From Sanguinoderma infundibulare (taxonomy: Eukaryota > Basidiomycota > Agaricomycetes > Polyporales > Polyporaceae): a stretch of DNA of 64,000 nucleotides. Location of the stretch: assembly GCA_032821775.1 (NCBI GenBank), contig JAVLRN010000010.1, positions 186,001 to 250,000 of the forward strand, given 5' to 3'. This document shows, one piece after another, positions 44,453-55,870 of the stretch. The notes beneath the pieces were generated by a model, which saw only the letters and a program-made list of their open reading frames with translations, searched no databases and was not told the DNA's origin. The first letter of the stretch is position 1; each line of letters starts with the position of its first letter. The translations under genes were made by a program, and so were the position numbers.

Positions 44453-44751
44453 TCAAACGTCATCGGTAGAAATCGCCAAGCCCGCGCAATTTCCTCCCGC
44501 AACTTCGTTGCGGATGAGGATTGGACTGGGACCGATGTCGTCTTGGGTTGATAAAGCTACTCTGATGCCCCGAGTCCCGTCTTCCATTGCCCCGTGCTTC
44601 CATTTCGAGTTACAATGTTCCCAATAGTATATGCCTCCCACCATGCCCGTCAGACCCGCGCCAGCGTCACGCAGCATCTATGTATCTGTTTGGATCTCAC
44701 ATATTTCAAGGTGGCGAAACGAGCACATGGATAGGACGCGAATAGTACACA

Positions 44752-44757
44752 TATAAG
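44752..44757 (+). promoter_or_regulatory. TATA-like box of the P450 pseudogene
   Basis: TATAAG lies 65 bp before the ATG at 44817, so the promoter element survives although the gene is broken. Confidence 0.45.
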
Positions 44758-44816
44758 CCCACGGAGAGCCCCAATGTTCGCACTTGTTGCTTCATTCCTG
44801 CCGCGGACAACCGACA

Positions 44817-45831
44817 ATGCTGTGGCGATTCGATTTCTCTTCTCTCACCCCGGCCTGGTGGACAGCCGTGGTACTTGTCTTCGCCTGGCTCACGCACTGG
44901 CTGGTAACCCGAGCATCACATCGCCGCCTGCCCCCTGGACCACGCCTGCTCCCACTCATCGGAAATGCACTCGACATTTCCTCGATGGACATGGCGAAAA
45001 CGTTCCGCGCGATGAACGAGAAGTACGGTGCGTCCCTAGAATTCTGTTACCTCATGCCGGCCCTTGCAGAGTACCGCGCCTGTCTATCCGTAGGGGACAT
45101 TGTGCATCTCGACGCGCAGGGCACTCCCATTATCATCCTCGGGACGCACGAAGCAGCAATCGACCTCCTGGAGAAGCGGTCTGCAAACTACTCGGAGAGA
45201 GCAATGTCGACGATGTCGAGCTAGTGCGTCAGACCTACGCTACCCGTGGCTCACTTTCACCCATCGATAGTTACCCATTTCCCTCAGCCTCGGCACCGGC
45301 GAGCGATGCATCAATTCTTTAACCCGGCCGTCATAGAGCAATACCAACCCCTGCAGAAGCTTGAGGCACGCCGCTTCGCGCGCCGTCTCATGGACGACCC
45401 GGAACTCCATAATAATGCGGATCGCATATGGGATTGACATCTACGAGGCGGAGGAGGATTAGATGCAGGTCGCGGAGGACGCGCTGAAGGTGTTCTCGGA
45501 CGCCACCGTGCCGGGTAGGTATATTGCGGAGTTGTTTCCGATCTTGAGGTTCCTGCCGTCGTGGATGCCCGGGGCGCAGTTCAAGCGAGATGGGAAGGCG
45601 TGGACCCCGATTATGCACTGATTGCTGAATGCTCCGTGGAACGTGACGCTGAAAGTCATGGTAAGTTGCTACTTACAAGCCTCAATTAGTCAAGACGCTG
45701 ACCGAAACTATTAGGAGGCGGGGACTGCCAAACCTTCGATGGTGACGGCGCTGATGGAGCGCATTGCACAGATGAATCCTGACGAAGCTCGTATAGAGGA
45801 AGAAGTCGCGCGGAACGGTTCACAATCATGA
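44817..45831 (+). pseudogene. Cytochrome P450 pseudogene (N-terminal half)
   Basis: ATG at 44817 opens a membrane anchor (WWTAVVLVFAWLTHWLV) and the Pro-rich hinge LPPGPRLLPLIGNAL. A 73-bp intron then joins EKYG to DIVHLDAQGTPIIILGTHEA and LLEKRSANYSER, as in Agaricomycete P450s. After this the frame breaks: a segment is missing before RRAMHQFFNPAVIEQYQPLQ, another frame carries GIDIYEAEED with an in-frame TAG, and further stops follow around PIMH and VTLKVM. The last trace is MERIAQMNPDEARIEEEVARN. The I-helix, ExxR and heme-binding Cys region are absent. The enzyme is dead and truncated. Its former substrate is unknown. Confidence 0.85.
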
Positions 45832-46038
45832 GTTATACGTCTGTGTGCTCTAGGCGTTCCTGCGATGTGGTACGGGCAACTGTGGCAAGGTTTGGTATAA
45901 CGACGACGCATCCCGAGATTGCGTGCGTAGCCACCACCAAAGTTCAGCTTCTTGAACAAGGACGCATACACACCAGTATCGATGACAAACGACAGCATAC
46001 AATCCAAGAGACAATGTGTAAGAAAGAATACCAAATGT

Positions 46039-46875
46039 TCATAGCGGGAGAAACGGATGACAGGACAGAGTGACCTGAACGGCGAAATAAATTTCTAACG
46101 ACCCAACCAATGCTCTCACTCGGCAACGTTCTATCAGATTTGCATCGTCACGGTTGAGTTGGCTACTTGAAGGATGGGAGAAATCGAAGTCACGCACGTA
46201 TGAAGTCTTTTCCCAATCTAGCCACCACATCGCCTGAGTCTTGTGACCGAGGGATTTCATCTCGACGTCCAACTTGGTCATCACCGCGTTCAACCCGAGC
46301 GAGAAATGTATCTCCTCCGTCATGGCCAAGCAGTTACGGTTGGTGTACGTAAGGAACATGCCCTCGTACTCGTCCGTGAACGGCCGTACCATGTACAGCC
46401 GGATACCAGACAGCTTCTCGAGATGCTCGCGGACGGCGTAGGGAACGAACTTCTTCATGGACTCCATGAGCTCCGTGTTGTCGGACTGGGCCTGAGTGGT
46501 TTCGCCGTACTTGTAGGTGTTGGACCACAGGACTGCCTTCACGCCAAGCTCGACCGAGAGGCACCTCCAAACGAGGTTGTGCTGTCTGGCGTAGGTCATG
46601 AGAAACGGGGTCGTGTACGCCCAGCCGTACGCGAAATGAGGCAGCTCTGGATCAGCTGTCGAGCCTGGCAAATCACGTTCTCGCTCCAGATTTTTGCGCG
46701 CAGGCAGCTGCTTGAACAACCGGGCCCATTTCTGCAATCGCCAGTAAGAAACAAGTTTCGAGGAAACGAGAATATGACTTGCAGCGTGCTGCGCCCGCAA
46801 GGAACGCTCGGAGCACCCTCGTTCCTTCGCTAGCTCGGATATTTCACGTCGGTGGAGGTACTGGATGTCTGACAA
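46039..46875 (-). CDS. Unknown-family protein (open member)
   Basis: An uninterrupted 278-codon frame with a normal Met start (MSDIQYLHRREISELAKER). Conserved with the relics at 12437-12915, 35976-36454 and 50616-50816 are KWARL, KYGETTQAQ, EKLSGIRLYMVRPFTDEYEG, TYTNRN and AVMTKLDVEMKSLGHK. The last about 40 residues (after FSHPSSSQ) may belong to an intron or 3' flank. It has no signal peptide or clear membrane segment. I do not recognise the family. It sits directly 3' of permease B on the same strand, and relics of the family sit 5' of both permeases, so a functional or purely positional link to the transporter is possible. Confidence 0.55.
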   Translation of the reverse strand: MSDIQYLHRREISELAKERGCSERSLRAQHAASHILVSSKLVSYWRLQKWARLFKQLPARKNLERERDLPGSTADPELPHFAYGWAYTTPFLMTYARQHNLVWRCLSVELGVKAVLWSNTYKYGETTQAQSDNTELMESMKKFVPYAVREHLEKLSGIRLYMVRPFTDEYEGMFLTYTNRNCLAMTEEIHFSLGLNAVMTKLDVEMKSLGHKTQAMWWLDWEKTSYVRDFDFSHPSSSQLNRDDANLIERCRVRALVGSLEIYFAVQVTLSCHPFLPL

Positions 46876-47295
46876 GTGGCGCGTCTTCCGTTTAAACTAC
46901 AACATTTCGACTTTAGCGAGTTAGTAGGATACCAAGATGGTGAGTAACGGCGAATGGCCGCGATGGCAATGGGGACGAACTGAATCACGGTCAAGGTTCA
47001 ATCGATGTGGCGATGAAGCGCTTAAATACCGGCCGTCGTTCCATACCAGTGCGGCCGGATTCGAGATGGAGATGATTTGAGTGTGTGGAAGGAGTTACTG
47101 CGATGGAATGATTTGACGAGCAGCAGTTGAATCAACCGGGAAGACATACTGTCATAGTAGTTGCGAGCACCAAGCTCCTGTAACCGAACACTATGCCAAT
47201 TCGTCTCGACAGTAAGCAGTTTATCCCTCTGTCGATAAACTTCAAACGTAACCACTACAGCGCGGACCGGAGAAGCCTCTGGATGGGGTATTTAT

Positions 47296-49950
47296 CTAGT
47301 CGGTCTTTTTGGCAGAGAACTAGGCGGAGGGTGTCAGCGCTGTCGAGCAAGTCACCAAGCCGATCAAGACGTACCACATTCACGACCGTGCCGTCGCTGA
47401 GCTTCTCCTTGCGCGGAACGAACTCGTATCCGAACCACTGTGGCACAACGCGCCACATCGCCCAATAGAAGACACCGAAGGCCATGACCCCGATACCGAC
47501 AAGACAGTACCTGACGAAAGTCGTGTCAAGAACGGCAAGAGTCCGCGCGACGAATTGATCAACGAACAAGTAGTAAGGCAGCGGAGGGGTGTCTCCAATG
47601 CCGTTCGCCGGCCGGAGAAACGGTGCGATCAGCACTGAAGGGTAGACGTCAGACCTCCGATACGGCGAGAAATCTGAGGGTCAGGGCATACAGAATACCG
47701 CGGCAGCCAAGAATATCACGGCGAAGGGCAACCAAACTGTCGCAGTAGTTACTGCTCAGTATGCATCCAGCCAAAACGAAATGAAATGACTTGAACCTTT
47801 GAATGGACGTGGCGCATCGGGCTGGCGATACCGAAGCCAGAAAAGGCCGACAACGACGAAAAAGTTGATGATCTGCTGCGGGTAGCCGTCCACGTCGAGG
47901 ATGAAGGGGTAGGCGACTGCGGGTGGGGGCCCGAGAATGACAATGACCTGACTTCACTCGTCAGAATCGACAAGCTGGGGAAATCAAATGGAAACGGACG
48001 CACGGAAGGAATCAAGTGGATGATGAGACCAAGAAGCGGCGACTTCCCCGTGGGCCAGTTGGATGCCCAGAGCCGATTACCGAAGGGAAGAGGGATGCCC
48101 TCCTTCGCGAGCTCTTGGTTGATACGAGCTGCAGCGAACGCCTAGAGGATGGATGGTCTGTTATTTTTCGACGTCGGTCGTTTAAAATACGTACCACGTT
48201 CAAGACAAGCTACGAATTCCGCACGGTTAGCCAGCATTCGATTATCAGATGCAGGAAACACACTCTGCTCAGCCCGTGTCGCAGCCACCAGAGCAAGTCC
48301 GTCAGCTGTGGTACCCTGGACCTGTGCTCTATCACTTACCCAAGGGCGCTGAGATGCGAGTCAGATACGCGGGTTTGGCCCAATAATGGGGTAACCTACC
48401 TCAGCGCGACGAACACGGTCAGCGCTTTCTGTGCTGTCACGCCGAACACGTTGCCGAAGAACTGACTGGCGACGGTCACGCCAGAATTGACGATCTCCTC
48501 CTTTGAGACAGCACTAAGTATGTCCGAGCCTCGTTAGCCCTGTCGCCACTCCAGCCGGAGGAGGTGAAGACCTACGCGAAGTAAGCGATGTTGGCAATGA
48601 GATAGAGGAAGGTGCTGATACCGAGACCGAGCGGACCGGCGATCTTGAGCGTTCGAACGGGGTCCTTCACGTTGTTCATGACGTAGTTCACATTCTGCCA
48701 TCCTCCGTATGCATTGAGTACTTTGAACATCGCTGTCGCGTACTGCCATGGGTGTCAGCACCAACAGACGCTGTGCGGTGGGGAGACGCCTACGTCGTTG
48801 CTGCTGGGTGAGCTTCCAGCGAACGCGTCGCGGAAGTTTGCCAATGGGTCTTGAACAGCCGTCTTCCCGGCCAAAACCGCCCAACCCGTGATGCCGATGA
48901 ACACAAGGATGACAATTTTAAATACACCCAGAACCTGAACCAAAGCGTTTGTTGTATATCAGCACCGTGCAAACAATCTCGCTCCCCGAACTGCTCACGT
49001 TCATCACCCAGATACCCGACTTTGGGAAAAGCCCATGGAGCAGCGTCATGAAGAGCATAACTATCTTGAGCACGTCAGCGCCACATAACGCGATCAACCA
49101 GGGGGTGGATCCAGTTCACCTCCAATTGCAATGCCACGGGTAACCCAACGGTCAGCGGTGCGACCCGCAGACACCAGTATGCTATCCAGCACTTCAGTCC
49201 TGTACGGGTGTTAGAAAACAAGCAACCCACTTCTGTGCGAAAACCTAGAAGGGTGTATGTGATTAGCATGCACTCATCCTGCTTCGGGCCTGGGCTTACA
49301 ATAGCACTAGAGGCCGTGAAGCCGAGGATCATCGCGTTGGCGGCGAAGAGAACGGTCGCGAGATACTTTGGTTTCTTGTACACCGCCTCGAGGTACACCT
49401 TCTCTCCACCGGACCGCGGGAACATGGTGCCGAACTCGAGCCATATGCAGAGACCGCAGAAGGAGATGACGAAGCCGAGCACCCAGAGCATGAGCGACGC
49501 GCCGATGGATCCTACGGAACCCAGGATGGATGAAGGGGTGGAAAAGATCGCCGTCCCGATCATCCGACCGACGCTATAGTATAAACAGGCGCTGTGAGGA
49601 CTTCGACCGATTCCCAGGAGGTCAAATCCAACTTACATAAGGAGCGTACAAGTGAACACGCCCATTTGGCGACCCATACCACCCGCCGCATCTACGTAGC
49701 GCGGCATCGTGAGTATCATATACGGTGCGTCAGTAACCGAGAAATATTGCGCACCTTCTTCTAGCGTCAGATCACCAGGATTGAGTGCTGGGTCGGTCGT
49801 GGCAGCAGGATCAGCTCGCAACTCCACCAAGACGCCGTCTTCGGATGACTTCTCTCGCTTGACATCCACATCTTTTCCGATGGTTGACGTGGCGTTGTCT
49901 AGACTCTCTTGTCCACTCAAGGCAGGAAAAAGCCTGCGCAGGATGGACAT
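47296..49950 (-). CDS. Amino acid permease B, MUP1-like, possibly impaired
   Basis: A paralogue of permease A with the same exon pattern: MSILRRLFPAL, LNPGDLTLEE, MGRQMGVFTCTLL, VGRMIGTAIFSTPSSILGSV, PRSGGEKVYLEAVYKKPKY, VFKIVILVFIGITGWAVLAG, YGGWQNVNYVMNNVKDP, VFGVTAQKALTVFVALS and YCLVGIGVMAFGVFYWAMW, ending FSAKKTD. The expected role is uptake of methionine or related amino acids at the plasma membrane. The exon corresponding to permease A exon 4 (near 49120-49250) is 5 bp shorter, which breaks the frame. The frame is restored only if a 31-bp GTGGGT...CTAAC...CAG piece is removed as an unusually short intron. It is therefore either functional with that mini-intron or a young pseudogene. 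A TATA-like TATATTTAT lies about 85 bp upstream. Confidence 0.75.
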
Positions 49951-50615
49951 AGTGGGAAGAGCTCTAGGAAGTGATCCGAGGGATGGCGAGGGCAGTGAGC
50001 AGCGCACAGGGAAGGAAGAGATAAATATACTGAGGCATCTTGAAAGGGAGCGGAGCAAGAAGAGTCATGGAACCCGTGTCTATTTGAGGTGGTCCATTGG
50101 AGGCCGTGAGATGATGACCCCCCGTGGTGTGCTTTTATTGGCACCACGGAAATACCTTCCTGTGAGTTTCGTGAGCGCATTCGACTATAATTATAGAGTC
50201 AACTACGGTTTCTGGAGAATGGGGTGAGATGGCAAACCGATCAAAGTTGAAGTTCACTCGAGACTGATAACGGAAGCGGAACTTAATGCGGCGGTTGAGG
50301 GAGCCATCGAACTTCTCATCGCTGACAAGGAGAACGGTGAAGTTTCCTTCCCATCAGGAACCGATTGCAGCATGTTTGGATGAGGAACCCACCTGCCAGT
50401 CCGTGAGGGATTGCAAACTTAACTTGGGCACGGCGCAGGGTGCGGCACGGCCGGGCAACCGTCTCTCCCGCACCGAGGCCGCGTTCCTCCCACCCACAGT
50501 ACCGCTCTCAATTGGATAGGAAAGCAGTTGTGCATGACTGAGCAGCACGACGGGCGCAATGTGGCAGACAGTCTGGCGCAGTTAATATGTCCGAGGAAGA
50601 CGGGAATATGTATCG

Positions 50616-50816
50616 TTAACGAGATGATGGGTGAGATGAAAGGTGAGCCAAGCACGACGTTAATCTCATCCTAATCCGCGACCATAATGCCTGAGTCTGG
50701 TGCCGGGGCATCTTCGTCCCTATGCCTAGCTTTTTCATTGTGGATCCTTCGATGACATTACGGTTGTCTTGCACCGAGCCAGTGAACGGGCGCACCTTAT
50801 TGACTGCCGTACCCAC
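50616..50816 (-). pseudogene. Short relic of the 46039-46875 family
   Basis: The minus-strand frame reads NKVRPFTGSVQ, DNRNVIEGSTM and KKLGIGTKMPRHQTQALW, matching VRPFTGTYHGM, NNRNAKPVR, TKLDMEMKSLGHQ and QAMWW in the other members. Only about 60 degenerate codons remain. It lies about 0.7 kb upstream of permease B, the same position that the larger relic holds relative to permease A. Confidence 0.65.
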
Positions 50817-53796
50817 GAGTTTCAGCGTTGAGCTCCGCGAACGTGATCACGTCCGCATTGCACCCAGTGGGTGGTCTCCTCATATCCGAAGGTTGTCTTT
50901 GCGAAAAGAAGCTAAGGCCGCCCTGCAAAGGGGTGTACGTCCAGCCATGACATAATAGGGGGGCTTGTGTACTGCTACAGTTGCCGATGAGACACCCTTC
51001 TTGTGCCTAGCATGTTACGCGAACCGTTCTCTCAAATATTTGGGCGCATTTCTACCAACAATGAGCGAACGCTGTGACGAGGACTGAACAGTACGAAACA
51101 ACTTACACTCGATGCCAGTGGGGCGCACGCTAGCCTACCCCTCCCAGGTTTGCTCAGCCGACGATAAGTTGAGCTGTAAAGGTGCTCGAGAGATTGCGAC
51201 AAGAACCAGACCAAGGCTGGCGTGTCGGGACAATCCGGCAGATGGGCATCCAGCTTAGTCATATTTATGTAAGATTGGCCTTGCGCGCAATGTGGGCCAT
51301 CACGTGACTGGGAATTATCACGCTCGAGCACTTTTGGCGGGGAGGAAATAATAATAAAACCATAGGCTTGACGGGGAGGTTCTTAAATAAAAATGTGCCT
51401 CCTAAACTTTGTGAAGACATTGCTAATCTACAAAATTTGGCAATGTGATTTTCGGACTTGTCTCGCGTGCGAGAGGAGATGCTGAAGTTCTGTCGGCCTG
51501 GTGCATGGGCGTCTGTGTAAGTCCATATTGGGTGATACCAAAAAGGAAGCCGATAGCTGGCAGTCTGGAGGTCGTTGTACGGTTAATGTTCTAGCTATCT
51601 AGCCCTGGCCATGTCGATCATTTGAACATCAAAGACTATGTTCCGAGTTTATATTATTGCGTGTTTTTGTGCCGGACTGCGTGTACACAACGAACTCGGT
51701 GATCGTGTACATGCGCCGCCCGGGGGTTTTCTCTTTTCTCCCGACTGACATCGACCTCAACAGACCCTCCATAAACGACCGCGCCAAAGCCTCATCCAAG
51801 GCCCGTCAGGTCCTCCTGGCGCACCCCTCTAGTTCCACCCCACGACCCCGGCCGAAGGCAGGGGGTGGGAGAGACGCGCGCGCAACCGTGGACGAAACCT
51901 GCGCCAGTCCCGCGGGGGCTGGCGAACGCCTGTCGTGCTTATCCGGTGGTCCTCTGTTGATCGGGTGTGGGCGTGAGATACAAACTTAGGACGACGTGCG
52001 AGAGCTACTTACCGAGTGCACCGTATGCGGCGCATGACGGAAAGACATCCGTGCTCGAGGGTGCTGTGGACACGACCCCGCTTCAACCGCCTGGGGCGGG
52101 AACGGTAGTCGTACGCGCCAGCTCGACCTTCTGCGCCGCAATTGACGGGGTTAGCCAAAGTAGGGAGGTGGGAGTTAAGTAGGCGACTCACCAAGTGTTC
52201 CTCCACGATCGCCGCCGTGTAGTACACGGCATAAGCCTGACGCTTGGTGATCGAGGAGGGAGGCTCGAGGGCACGAGGGCGAAGCGACAGTAGGCGTCGT
52301 CCTTATGGGTCGAGGAGGGCTGACCAGACATTGAGGGCTCGGCAGCAGGTCGCTATACGAAAGGAAAGCGAGGTCGAACGCGGGGGCCAGGGACGCGGCG
52401 TGTGGATGAATGTCCGACACGCCATCCCCGACCGGGAGACGTCGAGTCAGGAGGCCGGGTAGGGTGGAACAAGAACCGAGGCATGAGAAGGAAACGCTGA
52501 TGAGTCTTCTTGCAAGTAGGAAGGAAAGGAAGCAGATCTGGGTTTTCTTGTTTTCTAGTTGCAGGCGAGCGAGAGAAGATGATGAAGAGCATCGCTGATG
52601 AGCGCTGGTAGTGGAGAGTGGCACTGGCAGATGATGGTTGTGGATGAGGAGATGGCGCTCCGGGGGTGGTTCTTTATACCCTTCACGATGGTGGCTAACC
52701 ACCCAACCTCCGGTTCCGATTTGGCAGGTGGCCTTCCACAGATAGCTAGCCTTGGTTGACTTGCAGATCGGAATGAGGCTGGCGAAGCCCAGGCTTGTGC
52801 TGCCCGACATGCCTTCACAGTGCCTGGGTTTCCGGGGATGTGAAAGACGACGAATGACGCATTATGCGGCAGACATTGACGTCCGCATTGCAACCCTGAA
52901 ATCCGAGGAACCGAAGTAACACGCGAGCATCCCACCGCGTGTGATTCTGTCCCCGCGAACTTGAAAGGCCAATTCCATCGCTTGTGCGGTGCGCTGTTCG
53001 AATTGTCTTCGCCTCTTGATGTCCGGGAACCGAAGTACAGGAGGAGGAATTCTTTCCATGTGGCTTGGTCGCCTTCCCCCACAGGAACCGCCGTCGCCTC
53101 CCCCCGCAGGAACCATGCCAAAGCGGTCGCTGCGGGCCCCGTCTTCGATCACAAACCCTGCCCATGGAAACCACACACGCAAGAAGGCCAGGTTAGCAAC
53201 AGACCGGGTCTGCGGTGAGGAAGACACGGAAGACATACCTCCTCCCGCTCCGGATACTTAACTGTGTAATTTAACATACCATATTAATCGTGTCAAGCGC
53301 CCGATTCACGTGCCTGGTCACGGTGTGACATGCCCCACCTTGTGCTCAAGGCCAATCTTAGCTCTGCGGCGGGCGCGCCTCTCAACAATTGCAACAGCTC
53401 GCAAATCCAACATGTTCAGCGCTGGAGAAAACCTCTTCTTGTTTATAGCCCAGTTGCAGGCGCGCAAACGCTACCTACAAGAGCCTGAGTCACAGCTGCA
53501 ATGCAAGAAGATGGGACCGTCACTGTAATCTCGCAGGCTTCTTGCAAGACGGTCGGTGCATCCACGGCACCAGTAGTCTTTGGTTTTGCATGCACCGAAA
53601 CAATAGGGTATGTCCGTGGTGCTCTATAGACAGGGGAGAAAGCGAGCGAGGACCGACCACATGTAGAACAACAGAAGGGCCATCGTGCTGTGCCGTATCG
53701 TATCATATCGACCGCAGCCCCACCAACACCACAGGCTCGCGCCCTCCCCGCCCCTTCGTGCACACTTCTCCCCCCCTCTCCCTCCCTCGCTGAAGT
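50817..53796. other. 3 kb without a supported gene
   Basis: ORFs up to 211 codons occur on the minus strand but lack recognisable motifs. A minus-strand TATAAAG near 52668 precedes a pyrimidine-rich leader, and an intron-like GTGAGT...GCAG at about 52190-52135 joins a frame reading AYAVYYTAAIVEEHL to VELARTTT, so an unrecognised gene may lie at 52080-52660. A plus-strand 48-codon Lys/Arg-rich ORF (53115-53261) is also unassigned. Confidence 0.4.
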
Positions 53797-55298
53797 CTAT
53801 TTGCCACCAGTCGTGCCAAGGCCCATCGCGGTCTTGAACGAGTCGTAGATCCACCACTGGAAGCCAGTCAGCGTTCCGATCATGAGCACACGGGTGCCCA
53901 AGCCCTTCGTCGCGAGCGTGACCACGCCGGTCTCGGACGCGATCTGGCCGAAGCCCTTGCCCTTGTTCTCGGGCTTGCCCATAAGCGAGACGATCGAGTC
54001 CGCGGGATGGGAGACAATGGCGCAGACGACGCCGGCGAGGTAACCGGAGGCGAAGGTGACGCCGAGCTGCGTCGGCTTCCCGTAGGTCTCCTTGGGCTTG
54101 GTAAACACGTGGCTGTAGAAGAGGCCGACGATGTACTCGAAGAAGAAGAACTTGGCCATCGTGTACGGGATCTGCGCCAAGAGGGAAGAGGTGTGTGACG
54201 TCAGTCTCACGGTCGCTCCCGCAGTCATAGGTAGACGATAAAAGATGAGGTGACGCACCTGACGCGACCAGAGGGGGACAAGCGAGCCGAAGGGGTAGCG
54301 GGTCTCCGCGCTCCGGATGCTCATCTCCTTGAGGGCGGCGAACATGGGGACGGGGAAGGAGCCGGCGGGCGACGTCTGGATCTTGACCTTGGTCATCTCG
54401 AGGGGGCAGAGGGCGATGTCGGCGAAGACCTCGGCCGAGGCAGAGCCGGCCAACCAGATGACGGGCTTGTACTGGGCCGAGGCCTCCTCGCCAGCGACGT
54501 TCATGTACAAGTCCTTGAAGACCTCGTAGAGACCGTACTTGAAGAGACCCTGGAGGGAGTAGCCGACGAAGGTGGGGCCGAAGCCTTTCCAGAGACCGTT
54601 GGAGCCCTCCTCGGCGACGAGGGTGCGCAGGCCAGAGACGAGACCCTTGTACTTTGCGGGGTTCACCTGTCGGAAGGGATGGAGGTCAGCATCGTTGCGT
54701 ACGAAGGTCAATCATTCCGTGGGTTTGCGTAGGGCTGTGAGCGCCTACTGCCCCGCTCCGATCGGAGCTGGCCAGGTTTGGGACGCAAGAGCGCGACAGA
54801 ATAGGAATCGTGACAAGGTAACGCACAGCTGGCGCAAGGGCAGGGACACTTGGTGGAAATGGGAGAGGATGGGCGGGCAGGAGACAACGCGAAGGACATG
54901 CGGATATCGACCGGGTAGTTCAAAAGAACCGCTAGTGCGCGCAACGCAGTTCAGGTCCAGAAGGCCATGTCCGCAGAGAATGGAGGTTGTAGATGGCGTA
55001 GCGACGGAAAGCAGGTGCGAGATTGAATCAAGAGACGGAAGGGGTCGAGGCGCGAAAAACGAGCTGGGGACACACCTGCATGTTACATTTTGTGACGTCC
55101 AGAGGCGTAATACCGGCGTGGGTAACACCGCACGCAAGAACACCGCCGAGCATACACTTGGCGTAATAGCTCGCGTCATGGGGGACGGGGCCAAGATACC
55201 TGAGGACGGGGCGGTGAGCAAGGTATCGGAGGAGGCATGACACGTCAACGAAAAACGGACCTGGCGTCCCACTTTCCGGAGGGTGCAAGGTGAGCCAT
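53797..55298 (-). CDS. MIR1: Mitochondrial phosphate carrier (MIR1/PiC type)
   Basis: Four exons (55298-55261, 55199-55076, 54666-54259, 54171-53797) keep phase and encode 314 residues, standard for a mitochondrial carrier. The three carrier repeats show their signatures: PLDVTKCNMQ, PLEMTKVKIQ and a degenerate PADSIVS. Phosphate-carrier blocks include YLGPVPHDASYYAKCMLGG, GITPLDVTK, LWKGFGPTFVGYSLQGLFKYG and GTLTGFQWWIYDSFKTAMGL. The protein imports phosphate with protons into the matrix for ATP synthesis. The second intron (409 bp) is unusually long for this window. It is divergent from the DHBP synthase gene over 572 bp. Confidence 0.95.
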
Positions 55299-55870
55299 CT
55301 GGGGGTATTATCTAGGGGTCGTAAAGGATAATATATAGAAGTCTAGTGGGCTCGACTGGAGGGCCTGTCCGAGTCGAAGGGGGACGGCGCTGGGGGTGTG
55401 GGGGAGAGAGGCTCGAGAGCGTTGGCGATAACAAGGCGCGGTTGCCGTATAAATTTTGGTCACGGTACTCCGGTCCCGGCCTGTGCCGATGCCTCCTGCC
55501 GCTCCCCTCGGCCGACACTGCCAGTGCGCATTGCACCGGGATGGCACTGGCACTGGCTCGTACTGAACGTCCGTATCATATCCGTCTGTACGCTCTTGAC
55601 AGCTTCGCATTGCGTGAGCTCCTGGCTGAGACGGTGCTCGTTACTCAGGTGGGCTGGAGGGATCAGTCGTTAGGGAGCGCCGGTGTGTAATCACGGGTGT
55701 CGTTACTCACCAGGTGTCACCATCCGCGTCTGCCCAGGCCGCATGAATTCGTCAAATATGTTCCACCATGACCGGCATCCAGCACCTCATCCATCAACCC
55801 TCTCTCCCCATCTCTTCATAGCCTCATTCCATCTCCAACCTCTCCTCGACATCCTGGACCCTTCGTAACA
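55299..55870. promoter_or_regulatory. Divergent promoter between the phosphate carrier and DHBP synthase genes
   Basis: A 572-bp head-to-head region. An AT-rich run (ATAATATATAG, 55329-55339) lies about 30 bp upstream of the carrier ATG, and TATAAATT lies near 55448. Which of these acts as a TATA element is unclear. Confidence 0.5.

Larger units (their letters stand above)
43501..44816. other. Decayed region outside the right arm
   Basis: No intact gene. It contains a coding relic near 44114-44158 (DYRRTVGANVVEAYR, related to the piece at 31.9 kb) and the imperfect inverted repeat at 44246-44452. A TATAAG box at 44752-44757 belongs to the P450 pseudogene that follows. Confidence 0.5.

Noticed and set aside
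52175..53261. Minus-strand ORFs of 105-211 codons and a Lys/Arg-rich plus-strand ORF
   Set aside because: Frames change within the region and no motif was recognised. A spliced gene is possible but could not be modelled.
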